A stretch of 64,000 nt of DNA from Pseudomonas alliivorans (GTDB taxonomy: Bacteria; Pseudomonadota; Gammaproteobacteria; Pseudomonadales; Pseudomonadaceae): NCBI RefSeq assembly GCF_017826695.1, contig NZ_JAFFZW010000001.1:620001-684000 (forward strand), read 5' to 3'. Shown in pieces: positions 26,305 to 35,073 of this stretch; positions within the stretch are counted from its first letter, which is position 1, and each line of letters begins with the position of its first letter. The notes beneath the pieces are model-generated. The model did no database searches. It was not told the DNA's origin and was given only the letters and a program-made list of their open reading frames with translations. Made by a program: the position numbers and the translations under genes.

Positions 26305-27576
26305 ATGTCCCAACAAGTCTTTCTCCGCGACGCCATGCGCCGTCTCAACTTCACCCGCGACGCGCTCGCTCAGCGTCTTGGCGTCTCGCGCCGTGCGCTG
26401 GACAGCTGGTTATTGCCTGACGAGTCCGTCGAAATGCGCAAGATGCCGGACATCGCGCAACGCTTCGTTCTGGAGATTCTGAAGGGCAGTGCAAGTGCTT
26501 TGCAGCACGTCGGCTCAAGGCCGCACGGCAATGAGGAAGTTGCCCGACATTTGCTGTCGGTCGAGACCTATACCCGTGAGTCTGTCGAAGAACTGCTGCG
26601 TATCGCCGACATGATGCAGCCAGTCGCTCGTCGCCAGAAAACCACGCGTGTGCTCGAAGGGGCCGTGCTGGCCAATCTGTTTTTCGAAGCCAGTACTCGC
26701 ACGCGACTGAGTTTCGCCTCGGCTTTTGCAAGGCTGGGCGGTGCGGTGTGCGACACCACCGGATTCACCTTTTCATCGATGGCCAAAGGTGAGTCTGTCG
26801 CCGACACCAGCCGTGTCATCAGCGGTTACGCCGACGTCATTGTCGTGCGCCATCCTGAACTGGGCGCGGTCGCCGAGTTTGCCGAAGCCACTCATGTCCC
26901 GGTCGTCAACGCAGGCGACGGTCCGGGCGAGCATCCCAGCCAGGCGCTGCTGGATCTCTACACCATTCAGCGCGAGTTCTCGCGTCTGGATAAGCTGCTC
27001 GACGGTGCTCACATCGCGTTCGTGGGCGACCTTAAATATGGACGCACCGTGCACTCGTTAAGCAATCTGCTGGCGCTGTATCGCAACCTGACCTTCACAC
27101 TGGTCTCGCCAACCGCGCTGGCGCTGCCTGAGCATCTGGTGCAATACCTTGCGGACAAGGGCCACCGCGTGGAGCAAACCCAGGATCTGGCCAACGGCTT
27201 GAAAGGTGCCGATGTGGTCTATGCGACGCGCATTCAGAAAGAGCGTTTCGCCGAGCAGGAAACGCTTGAGGGTTACAGCGCTGATTTCCAGATCAATCAG
27301 GCGCTGGTCAATGCGGTATGCGGTGCCAACACCCTGATCATGCACCCGCTGCCAAGGGACTCGCGACCGGATGCCAACGACCTGAGCACCGATCTGAATC
27401 TCGACTCCCGGCTGGCTATTTTCAAGCAGACGGACAACGGCATTGCCGTGCGCATGGCGATCTTCGCTTCGCTGCTGGGTGTTGAGGATCAGGTGCAACG
27501 GTCATTGCGTGATGTGGGGTGGCGCGTCCCGATTTATCTGGGGCCGGATGAGGGCGTGCCTTATCGCGAACAGTGA
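26305..27576 (+). CDS. Aspartate carbamoyltransferase-like protein with N-terminal HTH
   Basis: A 423-residue protein. Residues 1-55 form a helix-turn-helix (RDAMRRLNFTRDALAQRLGVSRRALDSWLLPDE, XRE-like). Residues about 90-400 are an aspartate/ornithine carbamoyltransferase: FFEASTRTRLSF (carbamoyl phosphate loop), SSMAKGES, HPELGAVAEFAE, NAGDGPGEHPSQALLDLYTI, VGDLKYGRTVHSL and IMHPLPRDSR. These favour aspartate as substrate. Standard pyrB catalytic chains have about 300-335 residues and no HTH. The fusion suggests an enzyme that also binds DNA, perhaps autoregulating through the palindromes just upstream. Whether it replaces or supplements the normal pyrB cannot be told from this window. It follows nadE by 160 bp. 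Confidence 0.82.
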   Translation: MSQQVFLRDAMRRLNFTRDALAQRLGVSRRALDSWLLPDESVEMRKMPDIAQRFVLEILKGSASALQHVGSRPHGNEEVARHLLSVETYTRESVEELLRIADMMQPVARRQKTTRVLEGAVLANLFFEASTRTRLSFASAFARLGGAVCDTTGFTFSSMAKGESVADTSRVISGYADVIVVRHPELGAVAEFAEATHVPVVNAGDGPGEHPSQALLDLYTIQREFSRLDKLLDGAHIAFVGDLKYGRTVHSLSNLLALYRNLTFTLVSPTALALPEHLVQYLADKGHRVEQTQDLANGLKGADVVYATRIQKERFAEQETLEGYSADFQINQALVNAVCGANTLIMHPLPRDSRPDANDLSTDLNLDSRLAIFKQTDNGIAVRMAIFASLLGVEDQVQRSLRDVGWRVPIYLGPDEGVPYREQ

Positions 27577-28399
27577 TGTTGGCAGAACGGGTGGCCTGCC
27601 CGCGCATGCTGGCGATCATGTCCTTTGCAAGCTGATCGCCCGGCCTTGCGCCCGCCCCGCAGGCCGTCGATGACGTTGCCGTGCCCTGACCCTTCAAGGC
27701 CTATGCAGCCCAGTTCTAGGCTCTTTACGAAAAGTGGCTGCGCTCGGTGATGCTGCGTTAAAAACAGGCTCGGAATGCTCATTTACAACACGTAGACTCC
27801 GCTTCCTCGCCTGTTTTTGCCTTGCCTGACCTTCGCTCGCCGACTTTTCGTACAAAACCTAGGGCTGAGAGCAAAGGTGTCCCTGATGCAGTGCTTCTCG
27901 CCGCGACTGGCTTCGACACCCAACGTTGTAGACGGGTCCGGCCCAAGTGAGCGCAAAGATGGCAACGGCTTACTCTTTTACTGTCCTGGCTAGCGAGTTG
28001 TTTCCTATAGAAAACTTGTTATTCAACTAAGCGTTGGGTACTTCGCCTGTTATAAGCTTGATAGAGTTGATGTAATAAAGGTGTTCGTTTAACTGAAAAA
28101 AGCAATGGCTCAATTCTACAAGGCTACTATTGGCAAGCGTAGTCTGTTCAGGTTTTGCTTTGCATTTTTTGGCACTTTAATTATGAAATTATCAAGTTGT
28201 TTAGTGTGAAGCGCTTTGCGCGATCAAATATTTGTTAGTGTATGGCGGCAGTTGTAATTCAGGGCGGGGTGCGCTTGGCAAGGTGCTCGATGCGCCTCTG
28301 TCTGCTATTGGATGCAAAACCTTACATGAATGACTGTCTTGAAAAGTGGCGCTTGATGAGTGCGGCTTTTTCTTTTGATGGCTCTATGAGGATGCTGAA
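27577..28399. other. Long intergenic region upstream of ice nucleation gene
   Basis: Contains the inverted-repeat element at 27716-27862, then about 500 bp of noticeably AT-rich sequence with no credible gene. The AT-rich part presumably carries the ice nucleation promoter. No single -35/-10 pair stands out. Confidence 0.6.
27716..27862. repeat. 147-bp imperfect inverted-repeat element
   Basis: The two ends are inverted copies: left CTAGGCTCTTTACGAAAAGT, right (read on the minus strand) CTAGGTTTTGTACGAAAAGT. Inside, AAAACAGGC and GCCTGTTTTT form a second inverted pair. There is no coding capacity. It resembles the non-autonomous palindromic repeats scattered between genes in P. syringae genomes, but that identification is from memory, not from a search. 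Confidence 0.6.
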
Positions 28400-31300
28400 A
28401 TGACTATCGATAAGGCGTTAGTGTTGCGTACGTGTGCCAATAATATGGTCGATCATTGCGGCCTCGTCTGGCCCGATTCCGGCATGGTTGAATGCAAGTA
28501 CTGGCAATTGACAAGAAAGCACGAGAACGGACTGGTCGGCTTGTTATGGGGGGCAGGGACACATGCTTTTCTGAGTCTGCATGCAGATGCTCGATGGGTT
28601 GTCTGTGAAGTTATTGTTACAGACCTCATCGGCCTGGAAGAGCCCGGAATGGTGAAATTTCCGCGTGCGGAAGTCGTTCATGTGGGGGACAGGATCAGTG
28701 CATCCCGGTTCATTTCGAAACATCAGGCCGACTACGCATCCAGCCTTTCGTCTCCTGTTGCAACCGCCGGTTTGCCCGTAGCAGAACCCGTCACCAGTCA
28801 CGAGATTTCCGACGTTGCCCTGTCCAACGGAGTTGATCACCCTGAGCACACTCTGCCCGCGGCAACGCCGCAAACCCTGCAGACCGCAACGTATGGCGGG
28901 ACGTTGAGCGGCGAAAACAACAGCAGGCTTATTGCAGGTTATGGAAGCACAGAAACGGCCGGTAACCACAGCGACCTGATTGCAGGCTATGGCAGTACAG
29001 GAACCGCGGGTTCGGACAGCTCGCTGGTTGCAGGTTATGGCAGTACCCAAACGGCAGGAGGGGAGAGTGCGCTGACGGCCGGTTACGGCAGCACCCAAAC
29101 TGCACAGGAAGGAAGCAACCTGACCGCAGGGTACGGCAGCACCGGGACTGCGGGCTCCGACAGCTCACTCATCGCCGGATACGGCAGTACGCAAACCTCG
29201 GGCGGAGATAGCTCACTGACGGCGGGATACGGGAGTACCCAGACTGCACGAGAAGGCAGCAACCTGATTGCCGGCTACGGCAGCACCGGGACTGCAGGTT
29301 CCGACAGTTCGCTGATCGCAGGTTACGGCAGCACTCAGACTTCTGGAGAAGACAGCTCGCTCACGGCGGGGTATGGCAGTACCCAGACCGCTCAGGAGGG
29401 CAGCAACCTGACGGCGGGTTACGGCAGTACCGGCACGGCAGGATCGGACAGTTCGTTGATCGCGGGTTATGGCAGCACGCAAACCTCCGGGGGAGACAGT
29501 TCACTCACTGCCGGTTACGGCAGTACACAGACGGCCCAGGAGGGCAGTCACCTGACCTCCGGTTACGGCAGTACCGGTACAGCTGGCTCTGATAGCTCGC
29601 TGATTGCAGGCTACGGAAGTACACAGACGTCTGGCAGTGACAGCGCACTGACGGCCGGTTACGGCAGCACGCAAACCGCACAACAAGGCAGCAATCTGAC
29701 TTCCGGTTACGGCAGCACTGGCACCGCAGGCTCCGATAGCTCTCTGATTGCCGGTTATGGAAGTACGCAGACATCGGGCAGTGACAGCTCGCTCACGGCA
29801 GGCTACGGCAGTACGCAGACCGCTCAGGAAGGCAGCAATCTGACTGCCGGGTATGGCAGTACCGGAACCGCAGGATCTGACAGTTCGCTGATCGCGGGTT
29901 ATGGCAGCACACAGACCTCGGGTGGGGACAGTGCGCTGACGGCGGGATACGGCAGCACGCAGACCGCTCAGGAAGGCAGCAATCTGACTGCTGGATATGG
30001 CAGCACCGGGACCGCCGGTTCGGAAAGCTCACTGATTGCCGGATATGGCAGTACCCAGACATCGGGCAGTGACAGTTCGCTCACGGCAGGCTACGGCAGT
30101 ACGCAGACCGCTCAGGAGGGCAGTCACCTGACTGCCGGGTATGGCAGTACCGGAACCGCAGGATCTGACAGTTCGCTGATCGCGGGTTATGGCAGCACAC
30201 AGACCTCGGGCGGGGACAGCGCGCTGACGGCGGGATACGGCAGCACGCAGACCGCTCAGGAAGGCAGCAACCTGACTGCAGGGTACGGCAGCACCGGGAC
30301 AGCAGGTGCCGACAGTTCGCTGATCGCCGGCTACGGCAGCACACAGACCTCTGGCAGTGACAGCTCGCTCACGGCGGGCTACGGAAGTACACAGACCGCG
30401 CAACAAGGAAGTGTACTTACAGCCGGCTACGGCAGCACGCAAACGGCCGGAGCGGACAGTAATCTCACTTCCGGTTACGGCAGCACCGGCACTGCGGGCC
30501 ACGATAGCTTCATTGTGGCTGGTTACGGCAGCACGCAAACGTCGGGACACAAAGGCATCCTGACAGCGGGCTACGGAAGCACGCAAACGGCCAGAGATGG
30601 CAGCGATCTGATCGCGGGGTATGGAAGTACCGGAACGGCAGGTTCGAGCAGTTCGCTGATCGCAGGTTATGGCAGTACGCAGACAGCGAGTTACAGAAGC
30701 ACACTGACCGCAGGGTATGGCAGCACTCAGACCGCCCGGGAATGTAGTGATCTGGTTGCAGGCTATGGCAGCACTTCAACTGCCGGATCGAACAGTTCGT
30801 TAATAGCCGGATATGGAAGCACTCAGACGGCGGGCTTCAAGAGTGTCCTGACTGCCGGGTACGGCAGTACGCAGACGGCACAGGAGCGCAGTGATCTGAT
30901 TACCGGCTACGGAAGCACATCCACTGCCGGTTATTCCAGTTCGCTGATTGCGGGTTACGGCAGTACACAGACGGCAGGCTACGAGAGCACGTTGACGGCC
31001 GGCTACGGCAGCACCCAGACGGCACAGGACAGCAGCTCACTCACCACCGGCTACGGGAGCACATCCACTGCCGGTTATTCCAGTTCGCTGATTGCGGGTT
31101 ACGGCAGTACGCAGACGGCAGGCTACGAGAGTACGTTGACGGCCGGCTACGGCAGCACCCAGACGGCACAGGAGCTCAGTGACCTGGTGACCGGCTACGG
31201 AAGTACGTCCACTGCCGGTTATTCCAGCTCGCTGATCGCAGGTTACGGCAGTACCCAGACAGCAGGTTATGAAAGCACGTTAACCGCCGGTTATGGCAGC

Positions 31301-32236
31301 ACGCAGACTGCCCAGGAAAACAGCTCGCTTACCACCGGCTACGGAAGTACCTCCACCGCCGGTTTTGCCAGTTCGCTGATCGCAGGCTACGGCAGCACCC
31401 AGACAGCAGGGTATGAAAGTACCCTGACTGCGGGATACGGCAGCACACAAACCGCAGAACGCGGAAGTTCTTTGACGGCAGGGTATGGCAGTACCGCAAC
31501 TGCGGGAGAAGACAGTTCTTTGATAGCCGGTTATGGCAGTACCCTCACCAGCGGAATCAGAAGTCTGTTAACCGCCGGCTATGGAAGTACGCTGATCGCC
31601 GGACTTCGCAGCGTTCTGATTGCAGGTTACGGCAGCAGCCTTACATCGGGAATGCGCAGTTCCTTGACTGCCGGCTACGGCAGTAACCAGATTGCAAGTT
31701 ATGGGAGCTCGCTGATCGCGGGCCATGAAAGCATTCAGGTTGCCGGGCACAAAAGCATGCTCATTGCCGGCAAGGGCAGTTCGCAGACAGCGGGCTTTCG
31801 CAGCACTCTTATCGCCGGTGTGGGCAGTGTGCAAATGGCCGGTGATCGCAGCAAGTTGATTGCCGGTGCAGACAGTAATCAGACCGCGGGTGATCGCAGT
31901 AAATTGCTGGCCGGTAATAACAGCTACCTGACTGCCGGTGATCGAAGCAAACTGACGGGAGGTAATGACTGTACGCTGATGGCTGGAGATCAAAGCCGGT
32001 TGACCGCTGGAAAGAACAGCTTTCTGACAGCTGGTGCCCGTAGCAGGCTCATTGGAAGTGAAGGTTCGATTCTCTCGGGTGGAGAAAACTCTACTCTGAT
32101 CTTCAGGCTGTGGGACGGTAAACGGTACAGGCAGCTTGTTGCCAAAACGGGAGAGAACGGAGTCGAAGCCGACATGCCGTATTACGTGAACGAGGCTGAC
32201 GACATCGTGGCCAAACCGGATGAGGACTACATTTAG
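28400..32236 (+). CDS. ina: Ice nucleation protein
   Basis: A 1278-residue outer-surface ice nucleation protein (InaZ/InaK/InaV family). Residues 1-164 are the N-terminal domain (MTIDKALVLRTCANNM, LVGLLWGAGTHAFLSLHADARW) and linker thought to attach the protein to the outer membrane. Residues 165-1236 form about 67 sixteen-residue coils, mostly AGYGSTxTAxxxS. The first 54 or so keep the TxT water-organising motif; the last 12 or so carry arginine at the coil end (for example AGDRSKL), matching the R-coils needed for multimer assembly. The C-terminal cap is LWDGKRYRQLVAKTGENG. The tail ends PDEDYI, unlike the DDDWIEVK-type end I recall for InaK/InaZ. GAGG lies eight bases before the ATG. Confidence 0.95.
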   Translation: MTIDKALVLRTCANNMVDHCGLVWPDSGMVECKYWQLTRKHENGLVGLLWGAGTHAFLSLHADARWVVCEVIVTDLIGLEEPGMVKFPRAEVVHVGDRISASRFISKHQADYASSLSSPVATAGLPVAEPVTSHEISDVALSNGVDHPEHTLPAATPQTLQTATYGGTLSGENNSRLIAGYGSTETAGNHSDLIAGYGSTGTAGSDSSLVAGYGSTQTAGGESALTAGYGSTQTAQEGSNLTAGYGSTGTAGSDSSLIAGYGSTQTSGGDSSLTAGYGSTQTAREGSNLIAGYGSTGTAGSDSSLIAGYGSTQTSGEDSSLTAGYGSTQTAQEGSNLTAGYGSTGTAGSDSSLIAGYGSTQTSGGDSSLTAGYGSTQTAQEGSHLTSGYGSTGTAGSDSSLIAGYGSTQTSGSDSALTAGYGSTQTAQQGSNLTSGYGSTGTAGSDSSLIAGYGSTQTSGSDSSLTAGYGSTQTAQEGSNLTAGYGSTGTAGSDSSLIAGYGSTQTSGGDSALTAGYGSTQTAQEGSNLTAGYGSTGTAGSESSLIAGYGSTQTSGSDSSLTAGYGSTQTAQEGSHLTAGYGSTGTAGSDSSLIAGYGSTQTSGGDSALTAGYGSTQTAQEGSNLTAGYGSTGTAGADSSLIAGYGSTQTSGSDSSLTAGYGSTQTAQQGSVLTAGYGSTQTAGADSNLTSGYGSTGTAGHDSFIVAGYGSTQTSGHKGILTAGYGSTQTARDGSDLIAGYGSTGTAGSSSSLIAGYGSTQTASYRSTLTAGYGSTQTARECSDLVAGYGSTSTAGSNSSLIAGYGSTQTAGFKSVLTAGYGSTQTAQERSDLITGYGSTSTAGYSSSLIAGYGSTQTAGYESTLTAGYGSTQTAQDSSSLTTGYGSTSTAGYSSSLIAGYGSTQTAGYESTLTAGYGSTQTAQELSDLVTGYGSTSTAGYSSSLIAGYGSTQTAGYESTLTAGYGSTQTAQENSSLTTGYGSTSTAGFASSLIAGYGSTQTAGYESTLTAGYGSTQTAERGSSLTAGYGSTATAGEDSSLIAGYGSTLTSGIRSLLTAGYGSTLIAGLRSVLIAGYGSSLTSGMRSSLTAGYGSNQIASYGSSLIAGHESIQVAGHKSMLIAGKGSSQTAGFRSTLIAGVGSVQMAGDRSKLIAGADSNQTAGDRSKLLAGNNSYLTAGDRSKLTGGNDCTLMAGDQSRLTAGKNSFLTAGARSRLIGSEGSILSGGENSTLIFRLWDGKRYRQLVAKTGENGVEADMPYYVNEADDIVAKPDEDYI
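28892..32107 (+). repeat. Tandem 48-bp repeats coding the ice-binding coils
   Basis: About 67 repeats of 48 bp (16 codons), with a 144-bp higher-order period in which coils of GTAGSD, QTSGGD and QTAQEG type alternate. The array is internal to the ina gene and is prone to unequal recombination, so copy number may differ between strains or be misassembled. Confidence 0.93.
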
Positions 32237-32536
32237 ACGCTCACGGGAGGCGTCGAGAACTTTGGTATTGAATCATCGACAAGGCGTGTCGGTGGAGGCA
32301 CGGGACATGACGTCCCTTTTTAGAACACCTCGGCAGTGCGGGTCTGGGTGTGGCGTTTTTTTTCAAGAAGAAGCTCCAGCTGTCTTGCAAACGTTTATCA
32401 GACTGACTGCAAAAAAAGCCACCCGAAAGTGGCCGTATCAATAGATCGATACGTTGTCTTACAGGTGCCGTCTCGACAGTGGGGTGCCAATGCTTTGCTC
32501 TGCACCCCTCAGCCTTTGAAACGGCGGTTCCACCAA
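32237..32536. other. Intergenic region between ina and the TonB receptor gene
   Basis: Between two convergent genes. It holds the receptor terminator (32411-32433). A short GACGC / GCGTC hairpin directly after the ina stop is the only terminator-like structure for ina. No gene seen. Confidence 0.55.
32411..32433 (-). terminator. Intrinsic terminator of the TonB receptor gene
   Basis: On the minus strand GCCAC-loop-GTGGC followed by seven T (seven A on the plus strand, 32411-32417). It lies about 100 bp past the receptor stop. Confidence 0.85.
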
Positions 32537-34699
32537 TCAGAACTTGTATTTGGCCGTCAGCGTGTAGTTGCGCGGATCGCCGTAGGTGTCGGTGGATCCC
32601 CATACCGAGCTGGTACCAATCGCCGCGTAGTAGACCCGGTCGAACACATTGTTGGCGTTCAGTTGCAGGTCCAGATGCTTGTTGACCTGATAACCGGCCA
32701 TCAGGTCGGCGACGGCGTAGCTACCCTGTTCGAGGCGATAGCTGCCGTCGGTGAGGGCGATGTCGTTGTACATGCGGCTTTGCCAGTAGACGTTGCCGCC
32801 TACGCGCAGTTTTTCCAGCGGGCCTTGAAAGCGGTACATGGTCGACACCTTGAACAGGTGTTCAGGTGTATCGGTGTCGAAGCGCTGGTTCTTGTTCGCC
32901 GGGTCGGCATCCTTCATGTAATGGGCGCGGGTGAAGGTGTAGCCTGCGCCAACCTGCCAGTTCTCGGTCAGTGCACCTTGCAGCTCCATGTCGACACCCT
33001 GGCTGCGCACCAGGCCCGACGCATCGTAGCAAGTGAGCACCGGGCAGCCTGCCTGGGTCGAGGTCTGGGTTCCGAGATTGGTCTGGTCAGTGCGGAACAC
33101 CGCGAGGCTCGCGTTGAGCGCGCCGTTGAAGTATTCGCCCTTGATGCCGACCTCATAGTTTTCACCGACGACGGGCTTGAGCTGCGCGCCGGACAGGTCC
33201 TGATAGTTCTGTGGCTGGAAGATGTCGGTGTAGCTGGCGTACACGGAGTAAGTGTCGTCCAGCTTGTAGATCAGGCCGCCATAGCGCGTCACGTTTTTGG
33301 TGACCTTGTAATCACCATCGCCGGTGCGGTCATCGTAGTCGTACCAGTCCAGACGCCCCCCCAGAATCATCGTCAACGGATCGGCCAGACTCAGGCGTGT
33401 AGTGAGGTAGACGCCTTCCTGCGTGGCAACGCTGTGCAGGTTGCCGTCGCGTACGAAGTTCGGCTTCGGCGCGGCAATCGGCAGGCCGGTGTCGTAGGGG
33501 CTGTATTCCTTGCTGTCCTTGTCATAGACGCGTCGACTGGCTCCGATCACCAGTTCGTGGGTGCGGCCCAGTGCTTGAAAAGGACCGCTGGCGAAGGCAT
33601 CGAAAGCGGTCTGTTTTTCCTCGGGGCGCGACTGGTAAGCCGTGGTTTCCAGCGGGCCGTTGTAGCGCGACAGGTAGGTGCCCGAGAACAGGCCGTCCAG
33701 GGACGAGGCGGTGCCGGCCAGGTGCAGCTTCCAGTCGTTTTCGAAGCGGTGTTCCAGCTCGGCGAAGACGGTATCGATCTGCAGCTTCTTCTTTTCCCAG
33801 TCGGATCCAGGGTAAGTGGAGCGGGGCAGGTTCAGGTGGTGTCCATCGGTGCCCAGTGGCAGGCCGCCCCAGAAGAAGTTGGTTTCGTCTTCCTGGCGCG
33901 AATAGCCCAGTGTGGCGGTCGTGGCGTCGCTCAGGTCAGCCTCGACTACGCCGTAAAACAGGCCGTGGTCGCTCTCTTCCTTGTCGCGAAAGCTGTTGGC
34001 ATCCTGATAGGAGCCGACCACGCGGCCGCGCAGGGTGCCGCTGTCGTTCAGCTTGCTCGATGCATCGAACTCGCCGCGATAGTTGTCCCAGCTTCCGGCG
34101 CTGCCGGTCAGGGAGACCTGAGGCAATGCAGTAGGACGCTTGCGGACCATATTGATCGCCGCCGAGGGGTTGCCTGCGCCTGTGATCAGGCCGGTGGCGC
34201 CGCGAATCACTTCGACGCGGTCGAACATCGCCAGATTCGGCTGCACGCCCATCGTGAAGCCTGAGTACGAGGCGGGAATGCCGTCGTACATGATGTTGTC
34301 GATGTCAAAGCCGCGGGAGGTGTAAGTCTGTCGGCCCGGTCCGCTGGCCTGGCTGAGGAACAGACCGGGTGTATTCCTGACCACGTCGTTGACGCTGGTC
34401 ATGGCCTGGTCGTCCATGCGCTGGCGGGTGATGACCGTCACGGCTTGTGGGGTTTCGCGCATGCTCAGGGGCAGTTTCGTGGCAGTCTGCATGACGCCGG
34501 TGGTGTAGGAGCCGGAGCCTTCCGTAGTCGTGCCCAGTCGGTCGTCGCTGATCTCGGTGGCGCCCAGTTCCATCGTACCGGTCGCTTGTACGGGGTCGGG
34601 TTCTGCGGCAAAAGCCCCTTGAGAGGTTGCTATCCCGATGCCGATAGCCAACAGGCATGGCGTGAAACGAAAACGGCTTTGCAGTTGCTGGCCCGACAT
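32537..34699 (-). CDS. TonB-dependent siderophore receptor
   Basis: A 720-residue outer-membrane receptor with a signal peptide (LLAIGIGIATSQGAFAAEPD). The plug domain is at about 75-180: TKLPLSMRETPQAVTVITRQRMDDQAM, VVRNTPGLFLSQASGPGRQTYTSRGFDIDNIMYDGIP and VEVIRGATGLITGAGNPSAAINMVRKRP. A 22-strand barrel follows, ending in the typical aromatic C-terminus (YTLTAKYKF). It belongs to the FhuE/FpvA-like hydroxamate receptor group. No STN signalling domain precedes the plug, so it is not a transducer. A weak Fur-like site lies upstream. The siderophore is unknown. A role in uptake of the nearby NRPS product is possible but only by proximity. Confidence 0.9.
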   Translation of the reverse strand: MSGQQLQSRFRFTPCLLAIGIGIATSQGAFAAEPDPVQATGTMELGATEISDDRLGTTTEGSGSYTTGVMQTATKLPLSMRETPQAVTVITRQRMDDQAMTSVNDVVRNTPGLFLSQASGPGRQTYTSRGFDIDNIMYDGIPASYSGFTMGVQPNLAMFDRVEVIRGATGLITGAGNPSAAINMVRKRPTALPQVSLTGSAGSWDNYRGEFDASSKLNDSGTLRGRVVGSYQDANSFRDKEESDHGLFYGVVEADLSDATTATLGYSRQEDETNFFWGGLPLGTDGHHLNLPRSTYPGSDWEKKKLQIDTVFAELEHRFENDWKLHLAGTASSLDGLFSGTYLSRYNGPLETTAYQSRPEEKQTAFDAFASGPFQALGRTHELVIGASRRVYDKDSKEYSPYDTGLPIAAPKPNFVRDGNLHSVATQEGVYLTTRLSLADPLTMILGGRLDWYDYDDRTGDGDYKVTKNVTRYGGLIYKLDDTYSVYASYTDIFQPQNYQDLSGAQLKPVVGENYEVGIKGEYFNGALNASLAVFRTDQTNLGTQTSTQAGCPVLTCYDASGLVRSQGVDMELQGALTENWQVGAGYTFTRAHYMKDADPANKNQRFDTDTPEHLFKVSTMYRFQGPLEKLRVGGNVYWQSRMYNDIALTDGSYRLEQGSYAVADLMAGYQVNKHLDLQLNANNVFDRVYYAAIGTSSVWGSTDTYGDPRNYTLTAKYKF

Positions 34700-35073
34700 G
34701 AACCTGACACTCCCTGAACGCCTTCCGTGGCCGCATGATAATGTTGATAAGAACGATTCGCGTTAGTGTGACAGATTGTTTCTGTCAGAAAAAGCTCACG
34801 CGGACAAATACTTAACAAAATTTTCACATTGTCGGGCGGGCGATCAATCTGGATAGGCGGGTGTTCAGGGGAAAAAGCGGGGCGTGGTTGAGTCGTAAGT
34901 CAGGTGTCACAGTGTCATGGATGCACTGCGTACTGCTGGAAGCCGCTTGCCGGGGATGGCGTCCGCTCAGTCGCTGATACAGCGCCTGAAAAGACGTATC
35001 GCCGGCAAGCCGCGTCCCACGGAGAGCGCGTTGTTTCAGAAGCCCATGATGTGTTTCATGAGCCAAGCATCCA
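34700..35073. other. Intergenic region upstream of the TonB receptor
   Basis: Holds the receptor promoter with a weak Fur-like site, and an inverted repeat GCTTGCCGG (34945-34953) / CCGGCAAGC (35002-35010) separated by 48 bp, resembling a REP/BIME-type structure downstream of the autotransporter gene. No gene recognised. Confidence 0.5.
34737..34755 (-). promoter_or_regulatory. Possible Fur box
   Basis: GATAATGTTGATAAGAACG matches the 19-bp Fur consensus at 12 positions, including the intact GATAATG half. It lies 38 bp before the receptor start. Weak but well placed for an iron receptor. Confidence 0.4.

Noticed and set aside
28892..32107. Regular short repeats suggesting a CRISPR array
   Set aside because: The repeats are continuous 48-bp coding units without spacers, within the ina gene.
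32336..34264. A 642-codon plus-strand open frame opposite the TonB receptor
   Set aside because: Antisense shadow; the minus-strand protein has an unmistakable plug and barrel.
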